Source: Candidatus Woesearchaeota archaeon (GTDB lineage Archaea; Nanobdellota; Nanobdellia; Woesearchaeales; 21-14-0-10-32-9). From it: DNA of 5,804 bases. Positions 1-5,804 of the stretch are shown here, one piece after another (position 1 is the stretch's first letter; each line of letters starts with the position of its first letter). Position numbers and translations under genes: made by a program. Below the pieces are notes generated by a model. The model made no database searches, was not told the DNA's origin, and saw only the letters and a program-made list of their open reading frames with translations. The stretch lies in assembly GCA_003560545.1 (NCBI GenBank), contig PWLK01000067.1, forward strand, positions 1 to 5,804, read 5' to 3'.

Positions 1-94
1 CCTAGACGTTCTCGCAGAAGAACTAATAAAAAAAACAACGGGTCAATTAGAAGAACAGTCAGAAAATGCCTCTACACTAAGATTCTTCAGGTAA
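1..94 (+). CDS. 3' end of an unidentified protein gene (partial)
   Basis: The frame whose first whole codon starts at base 2 reads 30 residues, beginning LDVLAEELIKK and ending in STLRFFR, then TAA at 92-94. The tail is helical and charged (Glu/Lys-rich), with a basic-aromatic end. No motif is visible and the product cannot be named. The support for a real gene is that this frame stops one base before the stop codon of the convergent leuS, a tight tail-to-tail arrangement common in compact genomes. Codon choice (gaa, aaa, aca) is also plausible. One other plus frame is also open here, but it runs on deep into leuS and encodes an Arg-rich sequence. The third plus frame contains stops. Confidence 0.55.
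   Translation, partial: LDVLAEELIKKTTGQLEEQSENASTLRFFR
28..35 (-). terminator. possible U-rich terminator of leuS
   Basis: Eight consecutive A on the plus strand give a T8 tract on the leuS coding strand, about 60 bases beyond the leuS stop. Archaeal RNA polymerase commonly terminates at U-tracts without needing a hairpin, so this is the best candidate for the leuS 3' end. It lies inside the coding sequence of the convergent gene (its Lys-Lys codons), so the tract may equally be an accident of coding. Confidence 0.35.
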
Positions 95-95
95 T

Positions 96-2720
96 TTACT
101 TCACGATTATAGCAGGCTTTCCTGGTAATGCATTATCTGCCTTCGCTTCCTTGGATGAGTCGCCTTCTTCTACTAATACTTTGCAGTTAAACTCATCCCC
201 TAGTTTTTCCTTGTACGAATCATAATTATTTTTTTCTTCTTCAGCGCTTAGTTCTTGTTTAGGAATCCTTGATGCGTCCTTGAAGAACAGTGTTATAATC
301 TTCGTCGCTTCTTTCCCGTGCTTTTTCAAATCACTATTCATCACGCCTTGCATTACGTGCTTGTAATCTCTTTTCTCACGTATTAGTTCCTTGTATTTCT
401 TTACGAAGTCGTACTTCCATTTCTTGCTCGTGACGATTTTTATCTCGCTCGGCTTCTCGATTTTTACAAGCCTTAACAAGTCAATTATATCTCTTCTGAG
501 GTTCTCGTTTACTTCTTCTAAGTATTCTTGTTTTAAGTCAATCTTCTTATCATCGTGGACTGGCCATTCCGCTTTCGAGACGAATCCTTTTCCGCCGTGC
601 TTCTCCCATATCTCTTCCGCTAAGTGTGGTGTGAAAGGCGTGAGCAGCTTCACGAATGATAAGTAGTCTTCTTTGCTTATTTCTTCTTCCTGGATTGCTT
701 CAAACAACTCTCTTAAGGCAATTACTGCGAGGTTGTATTTCAACTGTTCAATGTTCTCAGTTATTTTCTTGATGGATTGGTGTGATTTGCTCTCTGCTCT
801 CTTACTTGTTTTTCCAAGCTTAACATTCTCTGAATGAGAAATTACTCTTGACAAGAATTTGTAGCTTCCCTCGACTCCTGCGTCGCTCCACATCAAGTCC
901 TTATCCGGGCTCGCCACGCTTACCAAGAAGAACCTTAACGGGTCTGTTCCTTTGCTCTCCATGAACTCCGTTGGGTTAACAACGTTACCCCTGGATTTAG
1001 ACATAACATGCCCGTCTTTCCCATGAATCATGCCTTGGTTGAACAATTTCTTGAAAGGCTCATCTACTTTAAGAAATCCTAAATCGCGTAATGCCTTCGT
1101 GAAAAACCTTGCATAGATTAAGTGCATGCACGCATGCTCAGCACCGCCTGTGTAAAAGTCCACAGGCATCCAGTAATTAACTTTATCCTTTGCGAAAGCC
1201 TCTTCTGCGTTGTTCGCATCCGTGAACCTAAGGTAATACCAGCTGCTGTCAAAGAAGGTGTCCATCGTATCCGTTTCCCTTCTGGCGTTTCCTTTGCATT
1301 TTGGGCAGTTTGCTTTCAGGAATTCTGAGTTTTTCTGCAACGCATTGCCTTCCCCTAAAACAACTTTCTCCGGCAGTTTCACAGGAAGCTCTTTTTCAGG
1401 CACGGGTTGAGCACCGCACTTCTCACAATAAACAATTGGGATAGGCGTCCCCCAAAACCTTTGCCTTGAAACAAGCCAGTCTTTTAATTTATAGCTCACA
1501 GATTTCTTTCCCAGGCCTTGTTTTTCCAGTTCGGAAACGATTTGTTTTTTTGCCTTAATGTTTTCTAGTCCGTTGAACTTATCACTGTTAACAAGCTTCC
1601 CTTCACCGGTGTATGCTTCTTTTAACTCCTTGCCTTGCTTCTCTGGCTGCACTACTACTTTTATAGGTATCTCATATTTTTTTGCGAACTCATAATCTCT
1701 TTGGTCGTGTGCTGGTACTGCCATAACCATTCCGGATCCGTAATCCGCTAGGACAAAATTCCCGGCGTACACAGGAATCTTTTCCTTAGTTAAGGGATGC
1801 TCCGCGTAACTGCCTGTGAAAACCCCTTCTTTTTCCAGTAAATCCATATCTTCTTGTTTAGTTGTGTGGATTTTCTTAACCAGCTTTTCAACCTCTGCTT
1901 TCTGCTCCTTGGTTACCAAAGAAGGTAATTCTGGGTGTTGCGCTGATACAACCATGAATGTAACCCCGAACAAAGTGTCAGGCCTGGTTGTAAAGATCTT
2001 CCATGGCTTTCCGTTAATAGTAAAAGTTATTTCTGCTCCTTCACTCCTGCCAATCCAGTTCTTCTGCATACTCTTTATTCTTTCAGGCCAATCCAAACCG
2101 TTAACCATTTCAAGCAGTTCTTCAGCGTAAGCAGTTGTTTTCACAAACCATTGCTCTAAATGTTTTACAACCACCTCTGTTTCCTTGTGGCGCCAGCACT
2201 TACCATCATGCACCTGCTCATTTGCCAAAACAGTATTGCATTCAGGGCACCAGTTCACAGGCGCTTTCTTCTTATAAGCAAGGCCTTTCTCGTAGAACTT
2301 TAAGAAGAAGTATTGGTTCCACTTATAGTAAGCAGGATCGTGGCTTTTAAGGTTCCTCGTCCAGTCATACGTTAAGCCCAATTGTTTTTGCTGCAAAACA
2401 AAATTCTTTATGGCTTTCTCCGTGAATTCTTCCGGGTGTTTTTTCTCTTTTATAGCAGCATTCTCCGCTGGTAACCCGAAAGAGTCAAAACCCATTGGGT
2501 GTAAAACATTAAAGCCTTTCATTAACTTATACCTTGAATAAATATCCCCGATCACGTAATTAAACGCGTGCCCCATATGCAAGCCAGAAGCACTAGGATA
2601 AGGATACATCTCTAACACGTAAAACTTCTCCTTTTTATCCTCTGTAACCTCGAATAATTTTCCTTCTTCCCACTTCGCCTGCCACTTATCCGCGAGCTTC
2701 TTAAACGTGTTTTCTGCCAT
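96..2720 (-). CDS. leuS: leucyl-tRNA synthetase, bacterial-type core with archaeal-type C-terminal domain
   Basis: This class I synthetase attaches leucine to tRNA-Leu in the cytoplasm and proofreads mischarged products. Residues are counted from the chosen start (874 aa; E. coli LeuRS has 860). The Rossmann core carries HMGH at 48-51. A zinc site C158-x2-C161, C175-x2-H178 is followed by the CP1 editing domain, with TTRPDT at 244-249 and the universal Asp at 339 in VPAHD. A second CxxC pair lies at 432/435 and 472/475, ahead of RRETDTMDTF. The KMSKS loop reads VMSKS (572-576), with valine for the first lysine. The leucine-specific insertion seen before this loop in E. coli is absent, as in Bacillus-type enzymes. 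The editing-domain position and core motifs are bacterial-type. The last ~117 residues (WKYDF, LKKHGKEATK, ALPGKPAI) resemble archaeal LeuRS ends. An in-frame ATG at 2738 was rejected because it lies too close to the TATA box. The gene converges on its left neighbour with a one-base gap. Confidence 0.96.
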   Translation of the reverse strand: MAENTFKKLADKWQAKWEEGKLFEVTEDKKEKFYVLEMYPYPSASGLHMGHAFNYVIGDIYSRYKLMKGFNVLHPMGFDSFGLPAENAAIKEKKHPEEFTEKAIKNFVLQQKQLGLTYDWTRNLKSHDPAYYKWNQYFFLKFYEKGLAYKKKAPVNWCPECNTVLANEQVHDGKCWRHKETEVVVKHLEQWFVKTTAYAEELLEMVNGLDWPERIKSMQKNWIGRSEGAEITFTINGKPWKIFTTRPDTLFGVTFMVVSAQHPELPSLVTKEQKAEVEKLVKKIHTTKQEDMDLLEKEGVFTGSYAEHPLTKEKIPVYAGNFVLADYGSGMVMAVPAHDQRDYEFAKKYEIPIKVVVQPEKQGKELKEAYTGEGKLVNSDKFNGLENIKAKKQIVSELEKQGLGKKSVSYKLKDWLVSRQRFWGTPIPIVYCEKCGAQPVPEKELPVKLPEKVVLGEGNALQKNSEFLKANCPKCKGNARRETDTMDTFFDSSWYYLRFTDANNAEEAFAKDKVNYWMPVDFYTGGAEHACMHLIYARFFTKALRDLGFLKVDEPFKKLFNQGMIHGKDGHVMSKSRGNVVNPTEFMESKGTDPLRFFLVSVASPDKDLMWSDAGVEGSYKFLSRVISHSENVKLGKTSKRAESKSHQSIKKITENIEQLKYNLAVIALRELFEAIQEEEISKEDYLSFVKLLTPFTPHLAEEIWEKHGGKGFVSKAEWPVHDDKKIDLKQEYLEEVNENLRRDIIDLLRLVKIEKPSEIKIVTSKKWKYDFVKKYKELIREKRDYKHVMQGVMNSDLKKHGKEATKIITLFFKDASRIPKQELSAEEEKNNYDSYKEKLGDEFNCKVLVEEGDSSKEAKADNALPGKPAIIVK
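229..235 (+). terminator. possible U-rich terminator of the left partial gene
   Basis: A T7 run following TTA lies about 135 bases beyond the stop of the plus-strand gene ending at 94. U-tracts of this length can terminate archaeal transcription. It falls within leuS codons for lysine and asparagine near the enzyme's C-terminus, so it could be only a by-product of Lys/Asn-rich coding. Confidence 0.22.
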
Positions 2721-2745
2721 TGTAGTCAAGTGAATCATTAAGAAA

Positions 2746-2753
2746 TTTATATA
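2746..2753 (-). promoter_or_regulatory. archaeal TATA box of leuS
   Basis: Read on the minus strand, the sequence is TATATAAA followed by TTT. Archaeal transcription usually starts about 25 bases downstream of the box centre, here near 2723-2725. That puts the transcript start 3-5 bases before the ATG at 2720 and downstream of the other in-frame ATG (2738). The promoter therefore both predicts a leaderless mRNA and decides the start codon. The upstream BRE element is weak (ggcacaac). Confidence 0.65.
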
Positions 2754-2787
2754 TGTTGTGCCTCAACGCTTTTTTCCTGTAAAAACA

Positions 2788-2796
2788 TTTATAAAA
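2788..2796 (+). promoter_or_regulatory. archaeal TATA box of the pilin-like operon
   Basis: TTTATAAAA is preceded by an A-rich stretch (aaaaaca) that could serve as the BRE. The expected transcription start, about 22-27 bases downstream of the box centre, is roughly 2814-2819, just ahead of or at the ribosome binding site. It would drive the TTG-started gene and, with no visible promoter or terminator between them, the long gene after it. Its box lies about 35 bases from the divergent leuS box, so the two share a compact control region. Confidence 0.6.
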
Positions 2797-2817
2797 TAGT
2801 AGTGTTCTGATAATGAA

Positions 2818-2824
2818 GAGGTGA
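2818..2824 (+). promoter_or_regulatory. ribosome binding site for the TTG-started gene
   Basis: GAGGTGA is complementary to the 3' end of archaeal 16S rRNA and lies nine bases before TTG at 2834. Its last three bases are an in-frame TGA, so no start further upstream is possible. This site is the main reason for accepting a TTG start. Confidence 0.75.
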
Positions 2825-2833
2825 GTTTTTTAC

Positions 2834-3301
2834 TTGAACACAAGGTTATCCAGGGTTAGGAAAGGCCAGAGCGCTGTAGAATTCCTTTCGATTATAAGCA
2901 TAGCGTTGCTCATGATAATACCTGCTTCTTACCTGTTTATAAACCAGACAAGGCTTACAGGTGATGAGATAACCTCGGGCCAGTTGGATCAGATAGGTAA
3001 TGCTATAAGGGATAAGGCAGAGGAAATGTACATACTCGGGCAGGGTTCGTGGACTACTATTACTATTAACCTGCCTGATAGTGTGAGGGAAACGTATATT
3101 GCTGGCGAGGAAGATCTTGTTTTTTCGTATGATACGCGGAGGGGTCGTGCCCAAGCGGTTTTTTTCATGGACAGGTTTAGTATCACTGATGGCACAGGGA
3201 ATTGTGATCCTGAATGCTATCTCGACTTAACGCCGGGTGTTAACGAGATAAGAATATCTTCCCAGGGGGCAGGCGTGGTAAGTATAAGAAAGATTAATTA
3301 A
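2834..3301 (+). CDS. small class III signal peptide (type IV pilin-like) surface protein
   Basis: This is a predicted secreted, pilin-like subunit of 155 residues. Residues 1-11 are a short basic leader ending RKG. Then comes QSAVEF with Glu at 16, the +5 position after the expected cleavage Gly11/Gln12. This is the archaeal class III motif (QxSxEF), cut by EppA-type prepilin peptidases. Residues 17-36 form the hydrophobic helix that would anchor the precursor and then pack in a filament core. The rest is a small, probably beta-rich domain with a Cys124/Cys128 pair that could form a disulfide, and one N-glycosylation sequon at Asn37. The start is TTG, with a good ribosome binding site and an in-frame stop just upstream. 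The first internal ATG falls within the hydrophobic helix and would remove the leader. The next gene follows 26 bases on, with an identically laid-out leader, suggesting co-transcription and assembly into the same structure. Whether it forms a filament is inference. Confidence 0.88.
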   Translation: MNTRLSRVRKGQSAVEFLSIISIALLMIIPASYLFINQTRLTGDEITSGQLDQIGNAIRDKAEEMYILGQGSWTTITINLPDSVRETYIAGEEDLVFSYDTRRGRAQAVFFMDRFSITDGTGNCDPECYLDLTPGVNEIRISSQGAGVVSIRKIN

Positions 3302-3310
3302 TGAATTATA

Positions 3311-3317
3311 GGGAGGT
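3311..3317 (+). promoter_or_regulatory. ribosome binding site of the long surface-protein gene
   Basis: GGGAGGT is a strong Shine-Dalgarno sequence ten bases before ATG at 3328. A stop codon in the same frame (3325-3327) abuts that ATG, which fixes the start as the first one available. Confidence 0.8.
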
Positions 3318-3327
3318 CTTATTTTAA

Positions 3328-5804
3328 ATGGTATTTAATTCCACGTTGAAAAGGAAAGGACAATCTTCAGTGGAATTCGCTATTCTGATAAGTTTTACCT
3401 TGCTTGTTGCAAGTGTTTTATTCGCGGTAATGCAGGGAAACATACTTGACGCACAGAAAACCAGGGATGAGGTAAGGGTGCAGCAAGTGATGAGGATCAT
3501 TGAAAACGAGATAGTCTTGGCAAGGGCTTCATCGATAGGTTCGGAAGGTAATTATTCAAGGGATTTCTTCCTGCCAATGCAGCTTTACGGTCATAATTAC
3601 GAGATAGAAGGTGATAGTTCAGGTCCAGGGGGTTTCATGGATGTTGTTATAAGGTTTAAAGGGGAAGAATACGTTTATCTCATGCCTGAAACAGATGATG
3701 TTCTTGCTCCTGAAAACCTTGGAAGAGGCGTTAATACGATAAGAAAGTCGTGTACAGGTGGTACTTGTACGATGGAGTTCGTAGGCCCTGTTGATCCCGA
3801 GGACATCATACCTCCAGACCCTGATCCGGAGATACCTTTTATAGCTTTCGTGGAACCCACGCCTGATAATGATACGACTATAGTTGCTGATAACGCTGTT
3901 ATTAATGTAAGCATAGACGTGCCTGAAGGTCTTGAAGAATTCAGGTTCGACTGGAATGGCGCTGATCATACTCTCTACGACGACTCTTTAGTCTTGATGA
4001 TGAACTTTGACAACGTAGCAAGCATAGGCGACACCTCTACGATTGCAACAGACGTAAGCTTGTACGAAAACCACGGAACAATAAGCGGAGCCACATGGAC
4101 GGTACAAGGCAAACACAACGGAGGAATAATGTTCGACGGAACTGACTATATAGACATAGGAACTGATGGGTTTCCAAGTATAGGAAGCTCTATAACAATG
4201 GCTGCATGGGCTAAATATGGCTCGGAGGAACCAGAAGGCTACCAAAACATTATTGCGATAAGCAGCGGCGAAAGCAACCAATCAGTACAACTAGGATTCA
4301 GAGATGAAAAAATAGTTGCATGGAAATACGGGGGAGAACACTTAGTCAATCACAGCGAACTCCCAACACCAGGAACATGGAACCACTACACATACACATA
4401 TAATGGAGGAGAACATAGATTGTACCTTAACGGGGAACTAGTAAACACAAATAACGAAGCCCCAGACACAGGACCTGCAGCAGAGGCAAGGATAGGAAGC
4501 TGGCTCAACCCTGATTCCTTAGAAGGATTCAACGGAACAATAGACGAAGTACGCATCTGGAACCGTGCTTTAAGCGAAGAAGAAATTAGGCAGTTGTACC
4601 AGAGCAACCTTTACAAGTATGATTCTGGCAGTTGGGCTTATACAGCTAACCAGGCAAGCTTAAGCTCGGGTAGTTATGAGTACCAGGCATTTGCGACAAA
4701 CCAGGAAAGCGAGTCAAGCCAGACAGAAAGAAGGATTTTGCATGTTCAGGAAGACTTCCCGTTCTACGCTTTCAGCATAACAACGGACAGCTCACTCGTA
4801 GAGCATCCAAACACGAACCTTTACTATGATTTAAGCTTGGCACCAGACGAGTTCTGGGATCATGTTAGGCCTGACGGCGGGGACATAAGGGTTTACCGGG
4901 AGGATACAATGGAACAAGTGGCAAGGGAAGTTGTGATGCCGGAGACAAGCCGTTTGCAGTACGCGTGGGGTGAAGGTTCTATTGCAGAAGCAGAATTTGA
5001 CAGGCAGCCACAAGAAGGAAACTTGTTAGTTGCTGTTTCATTCCACAGGTATTCCTCTGAAACACCTGAGATGATAAGCAATGGCTGGGAGAAGGTAACA
5101 TCTATAGTATCAGAACTGGGTAATAGCAGTTACAGGAAGGGAATGGCTATCTGGTACAAGGAAGCAGGGGAAAACGAGCCCACACAAGTTAGCACGACAT
5201 GGGATGATCCCAGCCTTGTAGATGAGGACAGGGAGAACGTTCTTGTAATACAGGAATTCAGCGGCAGCTACGAGTTAGACGTTTACTCAACAGGAGACAG
5301 CGAAGACACGGAAGTGTCAAGCCTAAGCACTGGCGAAACCGATCCTTCATCACAGGCGAGGTCGCTTGTACTTGGCGTGAAAGGAATACGAGAAGAAGTG
5401 GGAAGCGCGACTTGGACTAACGGGCTTAACAACAACATCCGGGTTTTCACGGAAGAATTGTATGATAAGACGGTCCAGTCAGCGTACCGTACAACTAACA
5501 CAGTACAAGGATGGGAGACCACCCCTGAATGGGATGAAGAAGGGCCTGCGCTTTCCGCGATAATAGTGTTCAGCGAACAGGAAAGCTCAAGGAAAGGTTC
5601 GTTGTTCTTTGATAGCACAGGCCTAAGCACTGAGGAGGACACGACTTGGATTGTAACATTTGGAAACGAAACCCTGGAAGAACCTGAACCTGACTCAGCG
5701 TTTGGGAAACATAATGTGTGGGACTCAGATTACGCTGGTGTTTGGCATCTTGATGATACTGATAGCACTATAAGGGATTCTACTTCAAACGAAAACCATG
5801 GGAG
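3328..5804 (+). CDS. large pilin-like surface protein with nested LamG, Ig-like and DUF2341-type domains (3' partial)
   Basis: The frame is open from ATG to the window's end (825 codons, no stop seen), so the C-terminus lies outside. The leader ends KRKG, then QSSVEF (Glu16) and a hydrophobic helix at 17-35, so an EppA-type cut at Gly11/Gln12 is expected. A pilin-like domain (about 36-151) has a Cys142/Cys147 pair. A Pro/Asp linker (154-170) follows. An Ig-like domain is split into 171-217 and 426-474. Between the halves is a LamG/concanavalin-like domain (218-425), with LVLMMNFDN, MFDGTDYIDIG and NGTIDEVRIWNRALS. A DUF2341-like first half (498-536, FWDHVRPDGGDIRV) is separated from its second half (756-802, GSLFFDSTGLS to NVWDSDYAGVWHL) by a beta-sandwich module (540-752) with EGNLLVAVSFHR. 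A second LamG-type domain begins near 803 (DSTSNENHG). Eight N-X-S/T sequons lie in the ectodomain. A role in adhesion or glycan binding is inferred from LamG; the ligand is unknown. No catalytic motif was seen. Confidence 0.9.
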   Translation, partial: MVFNSTLKRKGQSSVEFAILISFTLLVASVLFAVMQGNILDAQKTRDEVRVQQVMRIIENEIVLARASSIGSEGNYSRDFFLPMQLYGHNYEIEGDSSGPGGFMDVVIRFKGEEYVYLMPETDDVLAPENLGRGVNTIRKSCTGGTCTMEFVGPVDPEDIIPPDPDPEIPFIAFVEPTPDNDTTIVADNAVINVSIDVPEGLEEFRFDWNGADHTLYDDSLVLMMNFDNVASIGDTSTIATDVSLYENHGTISGATWTVQGKHNGGIMFDGTDYIDIGTDGFPSIGSSITMAAWAKYGSEEPEGYQNIIAISSGESNQSVQLGFRDEKIVAWKYGGEHLVNHSELPTPGTWNHYTYTYNGGEHRLYLNGELVNTNNEAPDTGPAAEARIGSWLNPDSLEGFNGTIDEVRIWNRALSEEEIRQLYQSNLYKYDSGSWAYTANQASLSSGSYEYQAFATNQESESSQTERRILHVQEDFPFYAFSITTDSSLVEHPNTNLYYDLSLAPDEFWDHVRPDGGDIRVYREDTMEQVAREVVMPETSRLQYAWGEGSIAEAEFDRQPQEGNLLVAVSFHRYSSETPEMISNGWEKVTSIVSELGNSSYRKGMAIWYKEAGENEPTQVSTTWDDPSLVDEDRENVLVIQEFSGSYELDVYSTGDSEDTEVSSLSTGETDPSSQARSLVLGVKGIREEVGSATWTNGLNNNIRVFTEELYDKTVQSAYRTTNTVQGWETTPEWDEEGPALSAIIVFSEQESSRKGSLFFDSTGLSTEEDTTWIVTFGNETLEEPEPDSAFGKHNVWDSDYAGVWHLDDTDSTIRDSTSNENHG

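Noticed and set aside
391..2350. Plus-strand open frames inside leuS (391-666, 1122-1328, 1816-2130, 2135-2350)
   Set aside because: They are antisense to conserved LeuRS motifs, have no ribosome binding sites or recognisable domains, and are best explained as shadows of the real gene.
2721..2738. Longer leuS start at the ATG at 2738, adding six residues (MIHLTT)
   Set aside because: It lies upstream of the transcription start predicted from the TATA box, has no ribosome binding site, and the added residues do not look like a LeuRS N-terminus.
2755..2776. Hairpin plus T-tract acting as an intrinsic terminator
   Set aside because: The stem is only four base pairs and it lies between two divergent promoters, where no transcript needs to end.
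2931..2945. TATA-like sequence (gtttataaac) inside the small pilin-like gene
   Set aside because: It encodes the end of the hydrophobic helix, and no start codon with a ribosome binding site follows at a suitable distance.
2846..3195. Minus-strand open frames opposite the small pilin-like gene
   Set aside because: The plus-strand frame has a promoter, ribosome binding site and class III leader. The antisense frames have none of these.
3619..5642. Several minus-strand open frames opposite the long surface-protein gene, the longest 119 codons
   Set aside because: The plus strand is one uninterrupted frame with recognisable domains throughout. The antisense products are low-complexity and have no start signals.
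3328..5804. Possible frameshift or gene fusion artefact at the domain or codon-usage boundaries
   Set aside because: The frame was translated codon by codon from 3328 to 5804 with no stop or shift, and domain motifs on both sides of each boundary are in the same frame.
4741..5804. Enzymatic domain in the C-terminal half of the long protein
   Set aside because: No catalytic motif was recognised. The visible signatures are structural beta-sandwich types (DUF2341-like, GNLLVA, LamG).

Overview
The window looks like part of an archaeal genome. Three things point that way. Two TATA-box promoters of archaeal type sit back to back between the two divergent transcription units. Two consecutive genes begin with archaeal class III (type IV pilin-like) signal peptides, KGQS(A/S)VEF. 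The leucyl-tRNA synthetase ends in a C-terminal domain of archaeal style. The lineage cannot be fixed from this sequence. A DPANN-like or other non-halophilic euryarchaeal-type archaeon is an inference from the lysine-rich, non-acidic synthetase and the surface-protein domain style.

Layout, left to right. Positions 1-94 hold the 3' end of an unidentified plus-strand gene. One base later comes the stop of leuS, which runs leftward (minus strand, 2720 to 96) and encodes a complete leucyl-tRNA synthetase. Positions 2721-2833 form a compact divergent intergenic region with a TATA box for each direction. To the right on the plus strand lies a probable two-gene operon. The first gene is a 155-residue class III signal peptide protein with a TTG start (2834-3301). 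The second starts 26 bases later (3328) and stays open to the window's end: at least 825 residues with the same kind of pilin-like N-terminus, followed by a large mosaic ectodomain.

Functionally, leuS is housekeeping translation and is probably unrelated to its neighbours. The two plus-strand genes look like subunits of one surface structure or complex. Both should be processed by an EppA-like prepilin peptidase at Gly11/Gln12. The small one resembles a simple pilin, and the large one a pilin-like stalk carrying LamG/concanavalin-like, possibly sugar-binding, modules.

The most notable points are these. (1) The synthetase appears chimeric, with a bacterial-type core and an archaeal-type tRNA-binding C-terminus. 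(2) The large surface protein shows domains inserted inside other domains: LamG within an Ig-like fold, and a 'GNLLVA' beta-sandwich within a DUF2341-like domain. (3) The inserted LamG has codon choices unlike the segment before it. No RNA genes, CRISPR arrays, insertion sequences or long repeats were seen.
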